Source: Fratercula arctica (lineage: Eukaryota > Chordata > Aves > Charadriiformes > Alcidae). From it: DNA of 64,000 nucleotides. The notes beneath the pieces were generated by a model, which searched no databases, had not been told where the DNA came from, and saw nothing but the letters and a program-made list of their open reading frames with translations. Position numbers and translations under genes: made by a program. Location: assembly GCA_947846985.1 (NCBI GenBank), contig CANTUZ010000005.1, positions 1,550,001 through 1,614,000 on the forward strand, given 5' to 3'. Below are positions 52,201-64,000 of the stretch, piece by piece (within the stretch, counting starts at the first letter, position 1; every line of letters starts with the position of its first letter).

Positions 52201-55200
52201 TCATGTCTGAGATGTCAGAGATGAAAGGTGAGAAAGGTAGGAGAGCGCGTACCTGTCCCAGTGGCAGGACCAGCCTTTAGGGGTGGCGTTTATTTCGTAT
52301 TGTTTTAGCTGTTCGGCTGCGTCTTGGAGTTTGCGTTTGAGGTAGTTTCCATTGAGAGCACCTTCTCGCCAGTCTGCAATGCGGGTCTAGAGGGCAAGAA
52401 CCGGGGGAAGCCGTTGAGGGAGGCTGCAAGCGGCCCTCGGGACAGGACTCGAGGTCCGGGAGGTTCCCTTACGGCAACGGGACTCGGGGGGGCCAGGAGG
52501 AAGACACCGCCTCCGCGCAAAGCCATGCTCTCCCCCCGCCGAGGAAGGGCCCTGCAGGAGGCAGGCCGCACGGCACAGTGCGGTGCCGCCGCGGCCACGA
52601 GGTTCACGCAGCACCGGCCCTCGGCGCTCAAGCGGCGGACAGTATTTGATCCGCTTCGGAACAGAAGGCCGGAGTGAGGGGCGAAGGCTCGGTTACCTCT
52701 GTCTGCAACAGCAACATGTGGAAGTTGGAGATAGATTGTCTGTTGATGCCCAGGAACTCCAATTTACTAGTCAGAGTATTTGCCAGCTCTCCGATCTGAA
52801 ACTGCCAGGGAGAAAGGGCAGAGTAAAGAGCCGCCCTTGGGTGGCGTCACCGGGCGGCTGCGGCCCCCGCGGCTCGAGGCCTTCCCCGGCAAACAGGACT
52901 CAGGACCGCCCGCGGCCCCTCAGCCAGGCAGGACTGGGACGTGCCACCCTAAACGCGTGCGCCTGTCACCCCCTCTACCTCCTGCGCCCCAGGGAGGGGG
53001 TTGGTGTGGGGAGGCAGGACGAGACCTCCTCCGCAGCCGCGGGAGATGCCAGCGAACCCCAGCTCCTTCGCGGGGACCCTGCCCTGCTCCCAGCGCCTCT
53101 CAGCGCGGTCACCCCTCCGAACCAGCCGAAGCAGGGTTACAGGCTCGGTCTGCTTCGGCACCCCAGCTCTGGAGTTACAGCAGAGCAATCACCAGGGCAG
53201 AAAGCGTTAAATACAACACTTCAACCATTTCCCAGAGGAAATGGGCCAGGATATAATTTCAGGCTTCATAACTCACTGCTTTCCAGAGGAACAATCTGGA
53301 AAGCGCAGGAGAGGGGTAACAGCTCTGGATTTACTCCCGAGCAGAGAGAGCGCTACGTTAAGGCTCAGGCCAGCCCACAGCGACCACAGTTACTGAACCC
53401 CAGCGTCCCGCAGGGGCCAAACCTCCAATTTGGGCGCTGCACGGGGACCCCCTGTGTCAATCCCGCTGACTGAGGGCACTGTATGAAAGCAGCTACAAGC
53501 CAGAAAGCAACTCAAGAGCAGAAACGGGGCGGACGCCTGCAAACGGCATCACGCTTGCTTTAAGGAGGGCTCTAAAAATGTCTTTTTTCCTTCACTCTTT
53601 GGAAGAGGCTTTGGAAGGTCCCCAAAGCCAACAGCGCGGCGCCTGTCTCCAGAGAGAGGCACGGGCCAGACAGACCAGCCCAAAGCAGGGAAATGAACTC
53701 CCGCATTAACGTGGCTACGGAGAAGGCAGGGAAGATCCCAGAGCAGAGGGTGACTTCGCAGCGGAGGACCCGGATCTCCTGCAAACCAGAGAGCCGGCAG
53801 AAGAGAGATTACCCCGAACCGATGAAGCAAACGGTACCGATTACCCCAGGAGACGGCATTCCTCCAACAGCTCTAAAGGGATCCTGCATGGGAAAGCACC
53901 ACGCTACAGCACACGGTCCGTCACAGAGCACCGCCAGTACCAGGAGAAAAGGGGACAGCAAATGTGACAGCTTAAAAGGCTTTTGGCAGCCATCTGGGAC
54001 GCAGCAGCCAACGAGCGCGGTCCTGCTGCAGGCTTTTTATCTTTTTTTTTTTAATTTTATTTTTAAATAAATTAAATTTAAAAAAATCAGACAAGCTTCA
54101 TGTAGATGCTATACTGAGGGAGGGCTCAGTGGTTTTGGGCAGGGAACATCCCATCTCAAAACTCAGTTAGAGTTCTTTTACGGGAGATGCTAAATCCATG
54201 ACAAGGACAATATGGAAGCCCTTCCCTTTCATGCTGGAAACATGATGAAACGATGGGACATGAGGGCAGGACCAGAGGTCAGCTTTCGCTGCAGGTCTCC
54301 ACCAGGCTTCTACGACAACCGGCGATTCCCCATCCGTAAACCATCTGGCACAGGGAGGTGACAACATTTGCGAACAACATGAAATTACTCAGGAGCCAAA
54401 TTGAGCTCTGCAGGAGATCTCAGGGTAAAAGCGACCAGGGAACCAGAAGGATAAATAGCAAGAATACCCTCTAGCACTCTGCGTAACATACACCCAGAGC
54501 CTGTAGCTCCGCATGTCACCACTACGGCTCAGGAAGGGGCTCTGGGAATCCTTCAGCCGCAGCCAAAAAGAGCAAACCAAGGCTCGGAAGAGAAAACATC
54601 AGCATGATGCTGCAGAAAACCCCAGGGCTTCCCCAATTTGCATTGAACAACTTCAAAAAGTGATGCTAGGGAGAACGGTACTGGCAGCCTCCAGACAGAG
54701 AAATTACAGACGAGGAGTCTTCAGCCTGGGAACGGGACGACTGTAACGGGCATGTGCCAGAGGACTGTAACATCGTTATTGGTCAAAAGAAAGTCAAGAC
54801 AAAAGCGTTTGCTCTCTCTCACGACCAGACCTAGGGCTTGGTCTTTATCCCCCCATGCCCCCTTTATTTTATTTTATTTTTTTAAAACATTTTCAAGCCT
54901 TTGCTGCTGGCTCCTGTTGGAGACAGGACACCGGGCTGCAGAGATGCTGGCCCAGTCCTGCAGGGCCGGGGCGAGCTGCTCTTGCAGCCGCGCTGGGATC
55001 TGAGGTTTAGAGCTACACCAGGGGCAGGGTCCCGTCCCGCCGGCAGCGCGGGAAGCCAAAAAAGTCACTCCAGCCAGGCCAAACCCACAGCCCAGAGCTC
55101 AGGTGTCCCCGCTAGCTGGTGGCATCAGAGGTGGCCGAGGGAGACAGCATGTCCCTCCATGCTGCCGGCGGCACAGCGAGCCCCTGGGAGAGCAGCAAAC

Positions 55201-58200
55201 TGGCCAGGGCCTGGGGGAGCTCCGAGCACCCAGCCACGTCCCTTAACGCGAGCTGGGACAAATCTCACCGCCACGCACCTCTGTATCTCCATACCTTTAG
55301 GTCCTGCTCCTCCTCTTCTATTTTTGGTGCCCCTTGTGCTTTTGTTTTCTCCTGGGGCTCCTCAGACTCTGCCTCTTTGTCTGAATTGGCATCGGCTGCT
55401 TCTGCGCTCGCCACTGCAGGAGAAGAAACGATAGATGAGCCCTTCTCCCGCCACGGCCATGGCACTGCCAGCAGCTGGCTGGAGACACCGTGCCAGGGAA
55501 CCAAAGCTGCTGCAGGAGAGGGCAGGGAAAGAGCCGGGGCCTCTTTCCCACAGGAGCCGGTGACAAGAACCTGAAATTAAAAAGGAGAGAGGGTCACCCG
55601 CCTCTGTGTTTCGATGTCAGGGGTCCTTTCAGAAGGATGGGACGGGAAGCAGAGAATTACAGCTGCTACAGCACAAGGGCTGAAGGAGGAACAGCCCGGA
55701 GCACAGGGGTTCAAGGAAGTGTGACGAGAGCTAACCGCCGGGCAGGCAATCATTAAACTCCAGCGGTTTAATAATTCATCAAGGAAAGGTATCAACGATT
55801 AAATAAGTTGAGACAACGTCAAAGACTGACGAGTTCCTAAAACCTTGTCAAGACCGTAAGGTTTTGCCTGAGCTGCACCACAGGACAGCGGTGACTAATT
55901 CACTGTCCAAGGGACACGTTCCTTGGAGAGAAGTTTTTCAAGGGACTCCTAAAGCCCTCGGGGGAAAATAAGCACATTCCTGGTGTGCCCTGGCCTCAAG
56001 GGCACGAGGGTTCCCGCAATCACCCTCCAGCTGCAGGGTGCTCGACTTTAAACAGGTTATTTGAGTTAACACCTTCCTGCTCCCCGGGCGAGCGGGAAAC
56101 CAGCCCTGCAGGAAGGAGCCGTCTCCAGGGACCTTCTGCTCGCGAGCCTGCGAGGCACATAGAAAAGGCCTCCAGCAAAACCACCCTGCGAAGAGCCACC
56201 CTGGACAAACAAGGCTGGGACTTAACTCCAGGCCTGACATCCAGGTCACGCCTCCGTCTCAAGCAGACAGACATCAGGGACACACCAGCCCCATTTTGGG
56301 GCGGGGACCATCTCCCCCTTCAGCAGGACGCAGCCTGCTCCGGGCTCAGGGCACTTTTGTACCCTTTTTTTTCCTGGGAAAAGCAGTTCTCTCCCATCCT
56401 GCCTTGCTCTTTGCCACGAGGCAGCAGCTGGCACAAAGCTCCGTGCCGGGGAGGGACTGGAGATCTGGGAGTCGGGGCTGTTCCCTCTTGACGCTGTGGC
56501 CAGCACAGCTCTGGAGGGGCTGGGGGGGGACGACAGGAGGGTGGGTGCAGGTAACAGCCACAACAGACAGTGAAGCACGAGCTGTCGTAGAGCATTAACA
56601 GCCACAATCGTGCTGTTTCCCCAAGGCAATAAATTCATACAATGCTCTGCAACATCCGCTGAACTGTTGTTAATGTGTATTTGATGAGTCCCTGAAAGAC
56701 CACAGCTGTACCATGGGAAAGCAGAGCCCCAACAGGAACACAAGCTTTGCCGAGGGGTTATTGTTGCTTGAGTGATACAGCCAACACAGGCCCGGAATCA
56801 AACAACCCTTCTATGAACCAAATTCTCCTCACCATGAGGTCCTGCCTTATGTTTCCTACACACCAACAAGCGCGGAGCCGGAGCAGCTTTGGGGAAGAGC
56901 TCGCCTGGCTGAAATGTGGTGACTGTCACCAGGCGGCTCAGAAACACAACTTGAAAAGAGGAAGGGCACAGTTCCCCATGTACCACGGTCAGGATTTATA
57001 GTGTTGGGAGGAAAGCGGAAGGCGGTGGGTTGTGACAAGGCCGTTGTCACGCTTCTGTGTTCCTTCTCCTGATAAAAGTGTGGGCACTTTCCTATTTAAT
57101 TTCCCTACGCAGTGTTGACTGTAGGCACTCACCTGTTTATTTTCTTTAATTATAGGATAAAGGAGAGAATGTGGCAGAGCATGAGCTTATCCCCACACTG
57201 CCCTGAGCATGCGAGGCTCACGCTGCCGGCCTGCGAGCCTGGCTGTGTGTGACAGCCACCCCTCTGGGCCTGTCCCCTGCCCAGCAGACATACCTCACCG
57301 CCCGTCCCAGCTCCTCTACGCGCCGTGTGGGGCTCTGCGGGTTCCAGGCACCCCGCGCATCTTCGGGGACAGGAGACCCCTTTCCAATTACCTGCTTCTG
57401 ACGCTTCCGGGCTCTCCCGGCCTGTTTTGCTGGAGCCTCGACTTGCTGATTCAGGGCTGGCGGCTCCGACAAACAGTTTCCATTTCCCTCGCTTGGAGGC
57501 CAGCCTGCGGGTTGCATCCTGCGAGGCTGACTGGCTCCCGTCAGAGAGCGGGCTGGAGCCCGAAACACTGCCATCGCCTTCCTCCAAGGCACGCAGCTCC
57601 GCCTGCCAAGAGACACGACAGTGAGGGGCACCTCAGGGACCTGAGCCACCCCCGGAGAGCAGCCACGGTCACAAGTCACCCATGAGAGAAGAGCAAACAG
57701 CTGCTCTAACCAGGGCACCGCGTTAACGCGGCACGAGTTTGCCAGCGGCTGCTGACTCGCCCGCAGTGTCCACACGAAGCTGATCTATAAGGAGCCCAAA
57801 GAGGAGCAGCACGGGAAATGCAGAGTCACTCTCCCAAAGGAGGCAGGACACAAACGTGTCAGCTATCATAAATAAAAATATAAATAAACGTCCCAGCTAT
57901 TCCTCCGCTGCACCTGTGGCCTCATTTGCGTGACAAAAACATTCTTACCTTCTTTCTCTCCAGCACCATCTCCAGCTCGAGGGTGTCTTGCTCCTCCTCT
58001 TCCTCAGCACTCTCCCCTGACTGCACCACGCTGCACAGATCCTCCTGCAGCGTGTCTTCCAGGGGATCCCTGCTGGGCTCTGGCTCTTCGGGAGCAGCCA
58101 GCGCCTCTTCTGCTTTCGCCTCCTCTTCCGGGGGCGGCTCAACCTCCTCTTTGCAGATCACCTTTCTCCTCCAGCGCTCCTCTTCCTCCTTCACCACATC

Positions 58201-61100
58201 AGGCAGAAGCGGTGCCAGGAGGGCCGCAGCCACCCCCTTCTTCTCCTCCTCGCTGTTGGAGAGGGCCTGCACGCCTTCATTCACCTCCTGCAAGGTCGAG
58301 CTTCCCGTGAGCTTTCCCGCAGCAGCTATGGCTCCCTGCCCCCCCACCCCAGCCTTGCACCTTCCCCGAGCAGTGAAGGAGACCGCAGCACGCAGAGGAA
58401 GGAGCCCGGATGGCTGATGGAGGGGCTGCAAACAGAGTGGAGCAACCCACCTGCTGCCAAGGAAGCCCAAAGGGGTGCCCACAAGCCCCGTTGCAAGCAG
58501 AACCCGGCATTGGGCCCGTCTGACTGACCTTCTTCACCTCCCGCTTGGCCAGGTTGGCCCCACGGGCGACGCTGCCCGGGGCAGCCCCCTTCTCCTGGGG
58601 GTACAGCTCAGCAGCCGCTACGAAGCTGCCGTTGGCACCTGCCACGGTGCTGCTGAGGAAGAGGAAAGGAATGAAGGGCGACTCGGGGACAACATCTCAG
58701 GGCCTGCCCTAGTAGGGCTGGGGGTCTCTCCCACCTGTGCTGGTAGTGCTGGAGGCCCTGGACCTGCGTTGCCAGGTACTGCGGCAGCTCCCAGGTCACC
58801 TCGTTGCTCTGGGTGTTCCAGTAATAGTAGCAGCCGGTGTTCTCGTCCCACACCTCCTGCCAGTCACCCATCTCCAGCTCCCCCACTGCCAAGGGGGGGA
58901 CACAAGGACAGGCTGTCACCCACAAGACATGCAGAGCCTGCGTCCCACCACCAACTGGACACGCTCCCCAGGCTGTTGTCACCCGCCTTTTCCCAGTGTT
59001 GTCACCGCCCTCCCTTTGGTGAGGCGGGGGACAGCAGCCCCCCACCCTGAAACGGGTGCAGCCCTGACAGTAAGGGTCCGCGATGCACTCACCTCCCGCC
59101 AGCGAGCACTGGGTGTCATACTGCCACTCTGGGGCCGGCGCTGAGCCCGCACCATTGGCAGTGCCCGAGGGCTGGCCTGAGCCCGACTCCTTCGGCTCTG
59201 GGCGGGGAGGGGTGGGGGGCGGCGCGGAAGAAGAGGAGGAGGCGGCAGAAGGCTCGGCGGGCTGCGGCGGAGCCGTGATGGCATCGATCTCCTGGGAAAA
59301 CAACATCCCAGTGTGAACTTCAGATCCCAGGGGAGGCGAAAGCAGAGTCAAAGCGCTCAGCGGCAGCGGAAAACGTCTCGGGCTGTGAAACCACCCTCTT
59401 CCTCCCGAGGACCTCCCCTCCGCGCGCCTCTCCCCCACCCAGCTGCACTAACCGCCAGGAAGTTTGCCAGCGTGCTGTCAATATCTGCTGAATTGTTGCC
59501 ATTTGCGTCCGTGGAACGGGCTGATTTCTCTGGGGTTTCACCCTCCTCATCGTCGCTGTCTGCATAAGCACCAAGCAGACACAAACCTCCTGCCCGCGGA
59601 GGGGGAAAAAACCCTCAGTGAGGGGGGAGATAGGCATCGGGGGAGATGCGCGCTGGGGCTCCTCCTGCCGCCGCAGGGAAGAAGATCCAACTTCCCCCTA
59701 AGGCTGGTCCCACCACCACCCCGCTAATCCTGCGAGAAGGAAGACAGCCACCCCCCTCCCGTGAACATTCAGGGGATAACCCCCCCCCCCTTCAAAACAT
59801 CTCCTGGCCCCCCAAAATCAGGGGGGAGCAGCCCTCCAACCACACTGGGAGTGGGAAATACCCTCCCTGGGGGAAAAAAACCCAAACAACAGAACAACAC
59901 TAGGAGGAAAAAACAATTCCCCACCCCTGAAAAAAAAGACTGGGGGGGAATATTGTATCCTGCCTGCAAACCACAGAGGGGGGAGTCACCGCTCACCAAA
60001 ATGCCAACATTTTAATATTAATAAATTGACATTGAATTCATTTAAGAACTAATAATAGTAATATAGGGGGAGAAAAAACACCTCTTCTTCCCCCCCGAAA
60101 AAAAATACACTCAGTTGAGAAATATCTCCTAGCCCAAATCTTTAAGATGAAAAATCATCTCCCTGTCAAACATCACTTAAGGAGGGGGAGACTTCCCCAT
60201 CACCACCCCCCCAAAAAGCAGTAAAGTGGGAACAATAATCCTGCTCCCTCCTCGTAAAAAAAATTGGGGGGGGATCACCCCACTCCCCCATATAAAAAGC
60301 ACTTAAACAGGGCAATCGACTTATCATGGTAATAAATAAGAAGCGTGCTTAAGGAGGAGGAATCACGATGCTGAAATAAAAGCCAGAACAATTAAAAGGG
60401 AAGCAACTGCCAAGAAAGAAATTTAGGAAGGGCTTAATTATAAAAACAATACTTAATAATAATACTTCAAGGGGGATAATCAGCCCGCCCCCCTTAAAAA
60501 AAAGGGGGCTTGTGAAAGGTAATAACTACAAAAGAAAAAACATTTAGTGAAAAAACCCTGTTTTTTAAGGGAAATTAGAGAGCAGGGGATACTCCTCCTT
60601 TAAAAAAAAAAAAAAACAACGGGGGCACAATTGCTGATTTTATTAAGGAAGGGGGAAGGGTTTACTCTCTCGTACCTGTGGGCTTGACGGCGGCAGGGGG
60701 CGGCGGGTTGGGCGCGCTGCGGGGTGGCTCCGCCACCGCTTCGGGTTCGTCTGTGGGGGGAGAACCGTCAAGATACCGGAGATTTAGGGCCGGGGGAGGC
60801 GGAGGGGGGGGGAGGCGGGGAGGAGCTCCGCCCCTCCCCGCGTCCCCCGCCGTCCGTCTCCCCCGGCCCCGGTAACCGCCACTAGGCCGCAGCCCTACGA
60901 GTAGGCCGCGCCGAGGCCTGCGCTAGGCCGCGCCCCGCCAACAAAGCGCCCCCGCCCCGCCTTGCTCTTATACCCGGCTCGGAAGCCGAATCGGCTCCTT
61001 CGACCGGCGGTACCGCCGCCGCCTCGTCGCGGCGGGGTCCGGGAGGGGAGAGTTGGAGGATGGGGCGGCGGCCCGGAGCGGAGCGGGATTTCTTCCCCAT
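49249..61100 (-). CDS. FNBP4: FNBP4, formin-binding protein 4 (two WW domains)
   Basis: The exons are 60974-61100 (MGKKSRSAPGRRPILQLSPP), 60676-60750, 59453-59589 (GAYADSDDEEGETPEKSA), 59093-59291, 58735-58885 (WW1, DWQEVWDENTGCYYYW then WELP), 58529-58652, 57949-58287 (Glu-rich), 57392-57602, 55295-55413, 52697-52801, 52253-52386 with 51086-51263 (WW2, HRRYFYVNERSGESQWEFP), 50403-50633, 49743-50270 (proline-rich), 49495-49652 and 49249-49339 (NFEALPEDWRARLKRRK). The WW domains bind proline-rich ligands such as the FH1 region of formins, and the C-terminal half is itself rich in PPPPP. The protein is nuclear/cytoplasmic. The exon between WW1 and WW2 is supported by coiled-coil-like KRKLQDAAEQLKQYEINATP. 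The frame is intact throughout. Confidence 0.95.
52802..57391. other. FNBP4 central introns, mostly empty
   Basis: Apart from the coding exon at 55295-55413, this stretch holds two long introns (52802-55294 and 55414-57391) of AT-richer, non-repetitive DNA. A TTTTATTTTTTAAA-type low-complexity patch lies at 54036-54085 and another at 54860-54892. No second gene, RNA gene or transposon tail was recognised. Confidence 0.5.
59640..60660. repeat. Diverged quasi-repeat in FNBP4 intron 2
   Basis: Blocks such as GGGGGGAATA, ATCCTGCCTGC, CCCCCCAAAAA and GGGGATCACC alternate with A runs at irregular intervals of about 50-70 bp across the intron, as if an old tandem array had decayed. The element GGGGGGGATCACCCC near 60267 and similar short strings at 59980 and 60468 support this, but no clean period could be measured by eye. 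Confidence 0.45.
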
Positions 61101-61254
61101 GGCGGCGGCGGCGGCGGCTGGAGCGGAGGCTCCGGGCTGCAGCCGCGCCTGCGCGGTGAGGAGAATGAGAGATGGGAGGGGCGATGCGTCATGGCGTAGG
61201 GGGCGTGGCTACGGCGCGCCACGCCCCCTCAGGGGTCCCGACTGCCCCTGGAGC
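61101..61254. promoter_or_regulatory. FNBP4 promoter with a 12-bp inverted repeat of KLF/Sp boxes
   Basis: The CpG-rich start region contains AGGGGGCGTGGC at 61198-61209 and its exact reverse complement at 61218-61229, separated by eight bases. Each arm is a GC/CACCC-type box, giving a back-to-back pair about 100 bp upstream of the FNBP4 ATG. Confidence 0.6.
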
Positions 61255-61985
61255 CTATAGAGTCCTTCTGCCGTGTAGGGCAGTGCTGCCCTATAGACCC
61301 CTCCTGGCCCTGGACCCTATAGCCCCCATCCTGCCCTATAGCACGGTACCGGCCCTGGAGCCTATAAGACCCCCTCCTGCCCTATAGCTCCCTCCTGTTC
61401 CATAGCACGGTGCCACCCCTGGAGCCTACGGACCTGTCCTGCCCTATAGCACAGTGCTACCCTATAGAACGCTCCTGACCTATAGCGCGGTGCTGCTCCT
61501 GGAGCCCATAACCCCCTCCTGCCCTATAGCAAGGTGCCACCCCTGGACCCTGCAGCCCCCTCCTGCCCCATAGCAGGGTGCTTCTCCTTTAGGATATAGG
61601 TCCATCCTACCCTATAGCACAGTGCCGCCTCTGGAGCCTATAGCCTCCTCCTGCCCTATAGCATGGTGCAGCCCTTCGTGGCTGTAGTCCCACCCTATAG
61701 CATAACGCTGCTCCTAGGAGCTATAGCCCCTTCTTACACTATAGCACCCATCCCCTCAAGCTTATAGCCCCATAGCATGGTGCTGGCCCTTAAGCCTATA
61801 GGGCATACTGCCCCCAGGGGGGGTATGGCTCCATCCTATAGTCCAGCGCTGACCCTCAGCCCCAGCTCTCTGGCCCTATAGGGCAGTCCTGCCCCCGGAC
61901 CTACAGCAAGGTACCCTGCAGTATGGCAGGGCTGTCCCTGTGCCCTGGAGCTCCATACCGCCCTAGAGCTGGGGCCTATAGAGAG
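61255..61985. repeat. Minisatellite of about 45 bp with CTATAG motifs between FNBP4 and NUP160
   Basis: Units such as CCTATAGCACAGTGCC, then CCTGGAGCCTATAGCC and CCCTCCTGCC repeat at about 44-46 bp; most units carry one or two copies of the palindrome CTATAG. The array starts about 155 bp upstream of the FNBP4 ATG and decays towards 61985. It is unrelated in sequence to the other arrays in the window. Confidence 0.93.
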
Positions 61986-62093
61986 TCCCCTACACAAAAG
62001 GGCTGTGGGTGCTTCATCTCCCAACCCCACCCCCCCCCCCAAGTGCTGGGGGGCAGGACCCGTCCCGACGCAGACCTCTAATAACGCTTTCAT

Positions 62094-62099
62094 TTTATT
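62094..62099 (-). terminator. NUP160: Poly(A) signal of NUP160
   Basis: AATAAA on the minus strand, about 320 bp after the stop codon. An A run of about 30 at 62292-62322 lies in the 3' UTR between. Confidence 0.75.
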
Positions 62100-62292
62100 A
62101 AAGTTCATCCAAAAAACAACAACAATAAATAAAAAGAAACACCAAAAGCTGCTGCGTATGGTACAGGATGGAAGCAAGGGGAGCGCCAGGGTGATGGTGG
62201 TGCCCCAGAGCTCTGCTCAGCACCGGTCACATCCCCCCCGCCCCCAACACGCCGGGGGTGCAACTCCACCTCCCCAAACCGGACCCTTATGG

Positions 62293-62326
<34 letters not shown>

Positions 62327-62420
62327 TAAAAACAGCACCAGGGGCTGAGCCAGTGTGGGGTGGGATGGTGGTGGCAGCACCCAGGGACGTCACCTGGTGG
62401 CCAACAATGATAGGGTGGCT

Positions 62421-64000
62421 CTAGTTGCGGCGGTAGAGGCGATCCTGGGTGGCCACGCTGACCTTCTGCTGGTAGTCCTCCATCTTCTCGTGCAGCTTCT
62501 GATAGAGCTGGGCGAGGGGCAGAGCACGTGTCAGGGACCAGCGGTTCCCGCATTCCATCCCGCACCCCATTCCCAGTTCCCCAACTGCTGGGGCAGGAGC
62601 GGGCGCAGGGCACCTTGGGGTGCTCCCTGTCCCCCCCCGGAATCCTTTTTCCCCAGGCAGCAGGACCTACCATGCCGTTGTGATGGTTGGCGGCACTCTC
62701 CCGCAGCGCCTGCAGCAGCTGGTCAATGGCGGTGTAGGGCAGCCACACCATGGGGGCTGTGGCTGAGAGCGGGAACTGGAAGGGAGAGGAACCCTCGTGT
62801 CAGATGTGGGAACACTCCCCCCCCCCTACAGGTACAGCAAGGAAGAACCCCCGAACCGCCATATCCCAACACCTGCTTGTCTTACTGGTCCCACTGAGGG
62901 GTCTCCGTTTCCCTAGGGTGGGTTATCCACACCCGTTTCTCCTGGAAGCACCGTCACACAAGTCGGGGGGGGGCACAATATCTAAACCCCAGGGGCAATC
63001 TGGCCCACAGAATGGTCCCTGCCCCATCCTGGGCCGCAGGTGAGCTCACCTCGATTCCAAAATACTGGTGCCCTTTGCCCAGCACAGCATCTACGTACTC
63101 CAGGACCAGCTCCACGGCCTCCTCCAGCAGGTCGTAATTCAGATAGAGCCGCAGCAGCTCGGCAGCGTCCACTTTCTGCACGCAAAGGGGGGTGGTGACA
63201 CGCAGGGAACGCGCCCAGGAGCCACCACCATGCCGAAAGGAACCTGCTCTGAGCCTCGGTAACAGGCACAAAGCACCCGGCACTGGTTCCCGGAGCTGGG
63301 AACGGGAAAGGGGGGGGGGGAAAGCCTGTGATGAGGAGGTGCCCGTGGAAGCGGAGGTGATGCGGTAGCTCTGGATTTTTGGCCAGCAGGTGCCGAGCAG
63401 TGATCCTCTCCCTCTTCTCACCTTGTAGCTGTTAATGAGCCAGTTGGGCAGAGGGATCCCGTGTGCCAAGAGCTTGTTGATGACGCAGCGATGGTACAAG
63501 CTGTTCTGGGACGGGTAACGCTCCAAATAGGATGAGAGCAGCCGCCAGGCTTCATCTGTGGCGCTGCAAGGCAAGATTTCCCCTGGGAATCCACGCCAGC
63601 AGCCCCTGGCCACTGTCGGCGGGGCCACCGTGTGCTCCAGGGGACCTGCCCCGCTGCCCAGGTTCAAAATGTGCATCTGAAGCCCAGGAAAGCGAGGTGT
63701 GCTGCATACAGCAGGCTGGGGACAGCGTGGTGACAAGAAGCAGCATGGCTCTCCCCATGTCCCAAGTCCCACAAATCTGATTTAAGCAGGTTTTATGAGT
63801 CCGTGACCCTCTGGATTCCCACAAGGCTTTTGCTCCCAGAAACGACCCACTCATGACAGCTCCGCTCTTCTCCCCCCCCCACCGGAGACAAGGGCCTACC
63901 TGGACTCCTTGGTGGTAACCAGTGCGGAGAGCTGGTTCGCTGCCAGCCAGTCCCAGGCCTCCGCCTGCGCCACCTCCCCTCCCAGCTGCAGTTTGATGCA
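62421..64000 (-). CDS. NUP160: NUP160, nucleoporin of the Y complex (3' part only)
   Basis: The last five exons are visible: 63900 to beyond 64000, 63422-63555, 63050-63175, 62671-62775 and 62421-62507. The protein ends KVSVATQDRLYRRN. This is the C-terminal alpha-helical solenoid (VDAAELLRLYLNYDLLEEAV; YLERYPSQNSLYHRCVINKL) that packs against NUP85/NUP96 in the Y-shaped NUP107-160 scaffold of the nuclear pore. The rest of the gene is outside the window. All borders are GT-AG and the frame is open. FNBP4-NUP160 adjacency is the same as in human. Confidence 0.95.

Overview
This is vertebrate nuclear DNA, almost certainly from a bird. All genes have introns with GT-AG borders, there are no operons, and CR1 LINEs carrying the typical TTCTATGATTCTATG tail occur in several places. 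Introns are short, GC content is very high, and conserved gene content identifies the region. No RNA gene, CRISPR array, virus or bacterial-type system was seen.

Layout. 1-5.0 kb: a copy of the sequence found again at 10.45-11.08 kb, then four CR1 pieces, one nested inside another. 5.16-5.58 kb: the terminal exon and poly(A) signal of an unidentified plus-strand gene. 5.98-10.37 kb (-): a type I membrane scavenger receptor with seven SRCR domains and a WC1/SCART-like tail; its frame is broken in the assembled sequence. 11.9-13.7 kb (+): AIP. 15.5-27.4 kb (-): PITPNM1. 28.3-29.0 kb (-): CDK2AP2. 29.6-31.2 kb: A-rich and AT-rich DNA. 31.8-33.0 kb (-): CABP2. 34.1-36.3 kb (+): NDUFV1. 36.9-38.4 kb (-): NUDT8. 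40.5-44.2 kb (-): MTCH2. 45.3-48.8 kb (-): AGBL2. 49.2-61.1 kb (-): FNBP4. 62.4-64 kb (-): the 3' end of NUP160, which runs off the window.

The order AIP-PITPNM1-CDK2AP2-CABP2-NDUFV1-NUDT8 matches human 11q13.2, and MTCH2-AGBL2-FNBP4-NUP160 matches human 11p11.2. The window therefore holds a junction of two blocks that are far apart in human. The genes are housekeeping neighbours rather than a pathway: chaperone, lipid transfer, cell cycle, Ca sensor, complex I, CoA hydrolysis, outer-membrane insertase, tubulin deglutamylation, formin binding and nuclear pore.

The most notable non-genic feature is a set of unrelated tandem arrays (periods near 21, 26, 37, 45 and 63 bp) at or near gene starts, in several cases immediately upstream of a first exon. 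The most notable genic feature is the SRCR receptor: its upstream flank is duplicated 10.4 kb away, three +1-type frame problems occur, and two of its domains have each lost the same pair of cysteines. Exon borders were read by eye from splice signals and reading frame; a few may be off by several bases.
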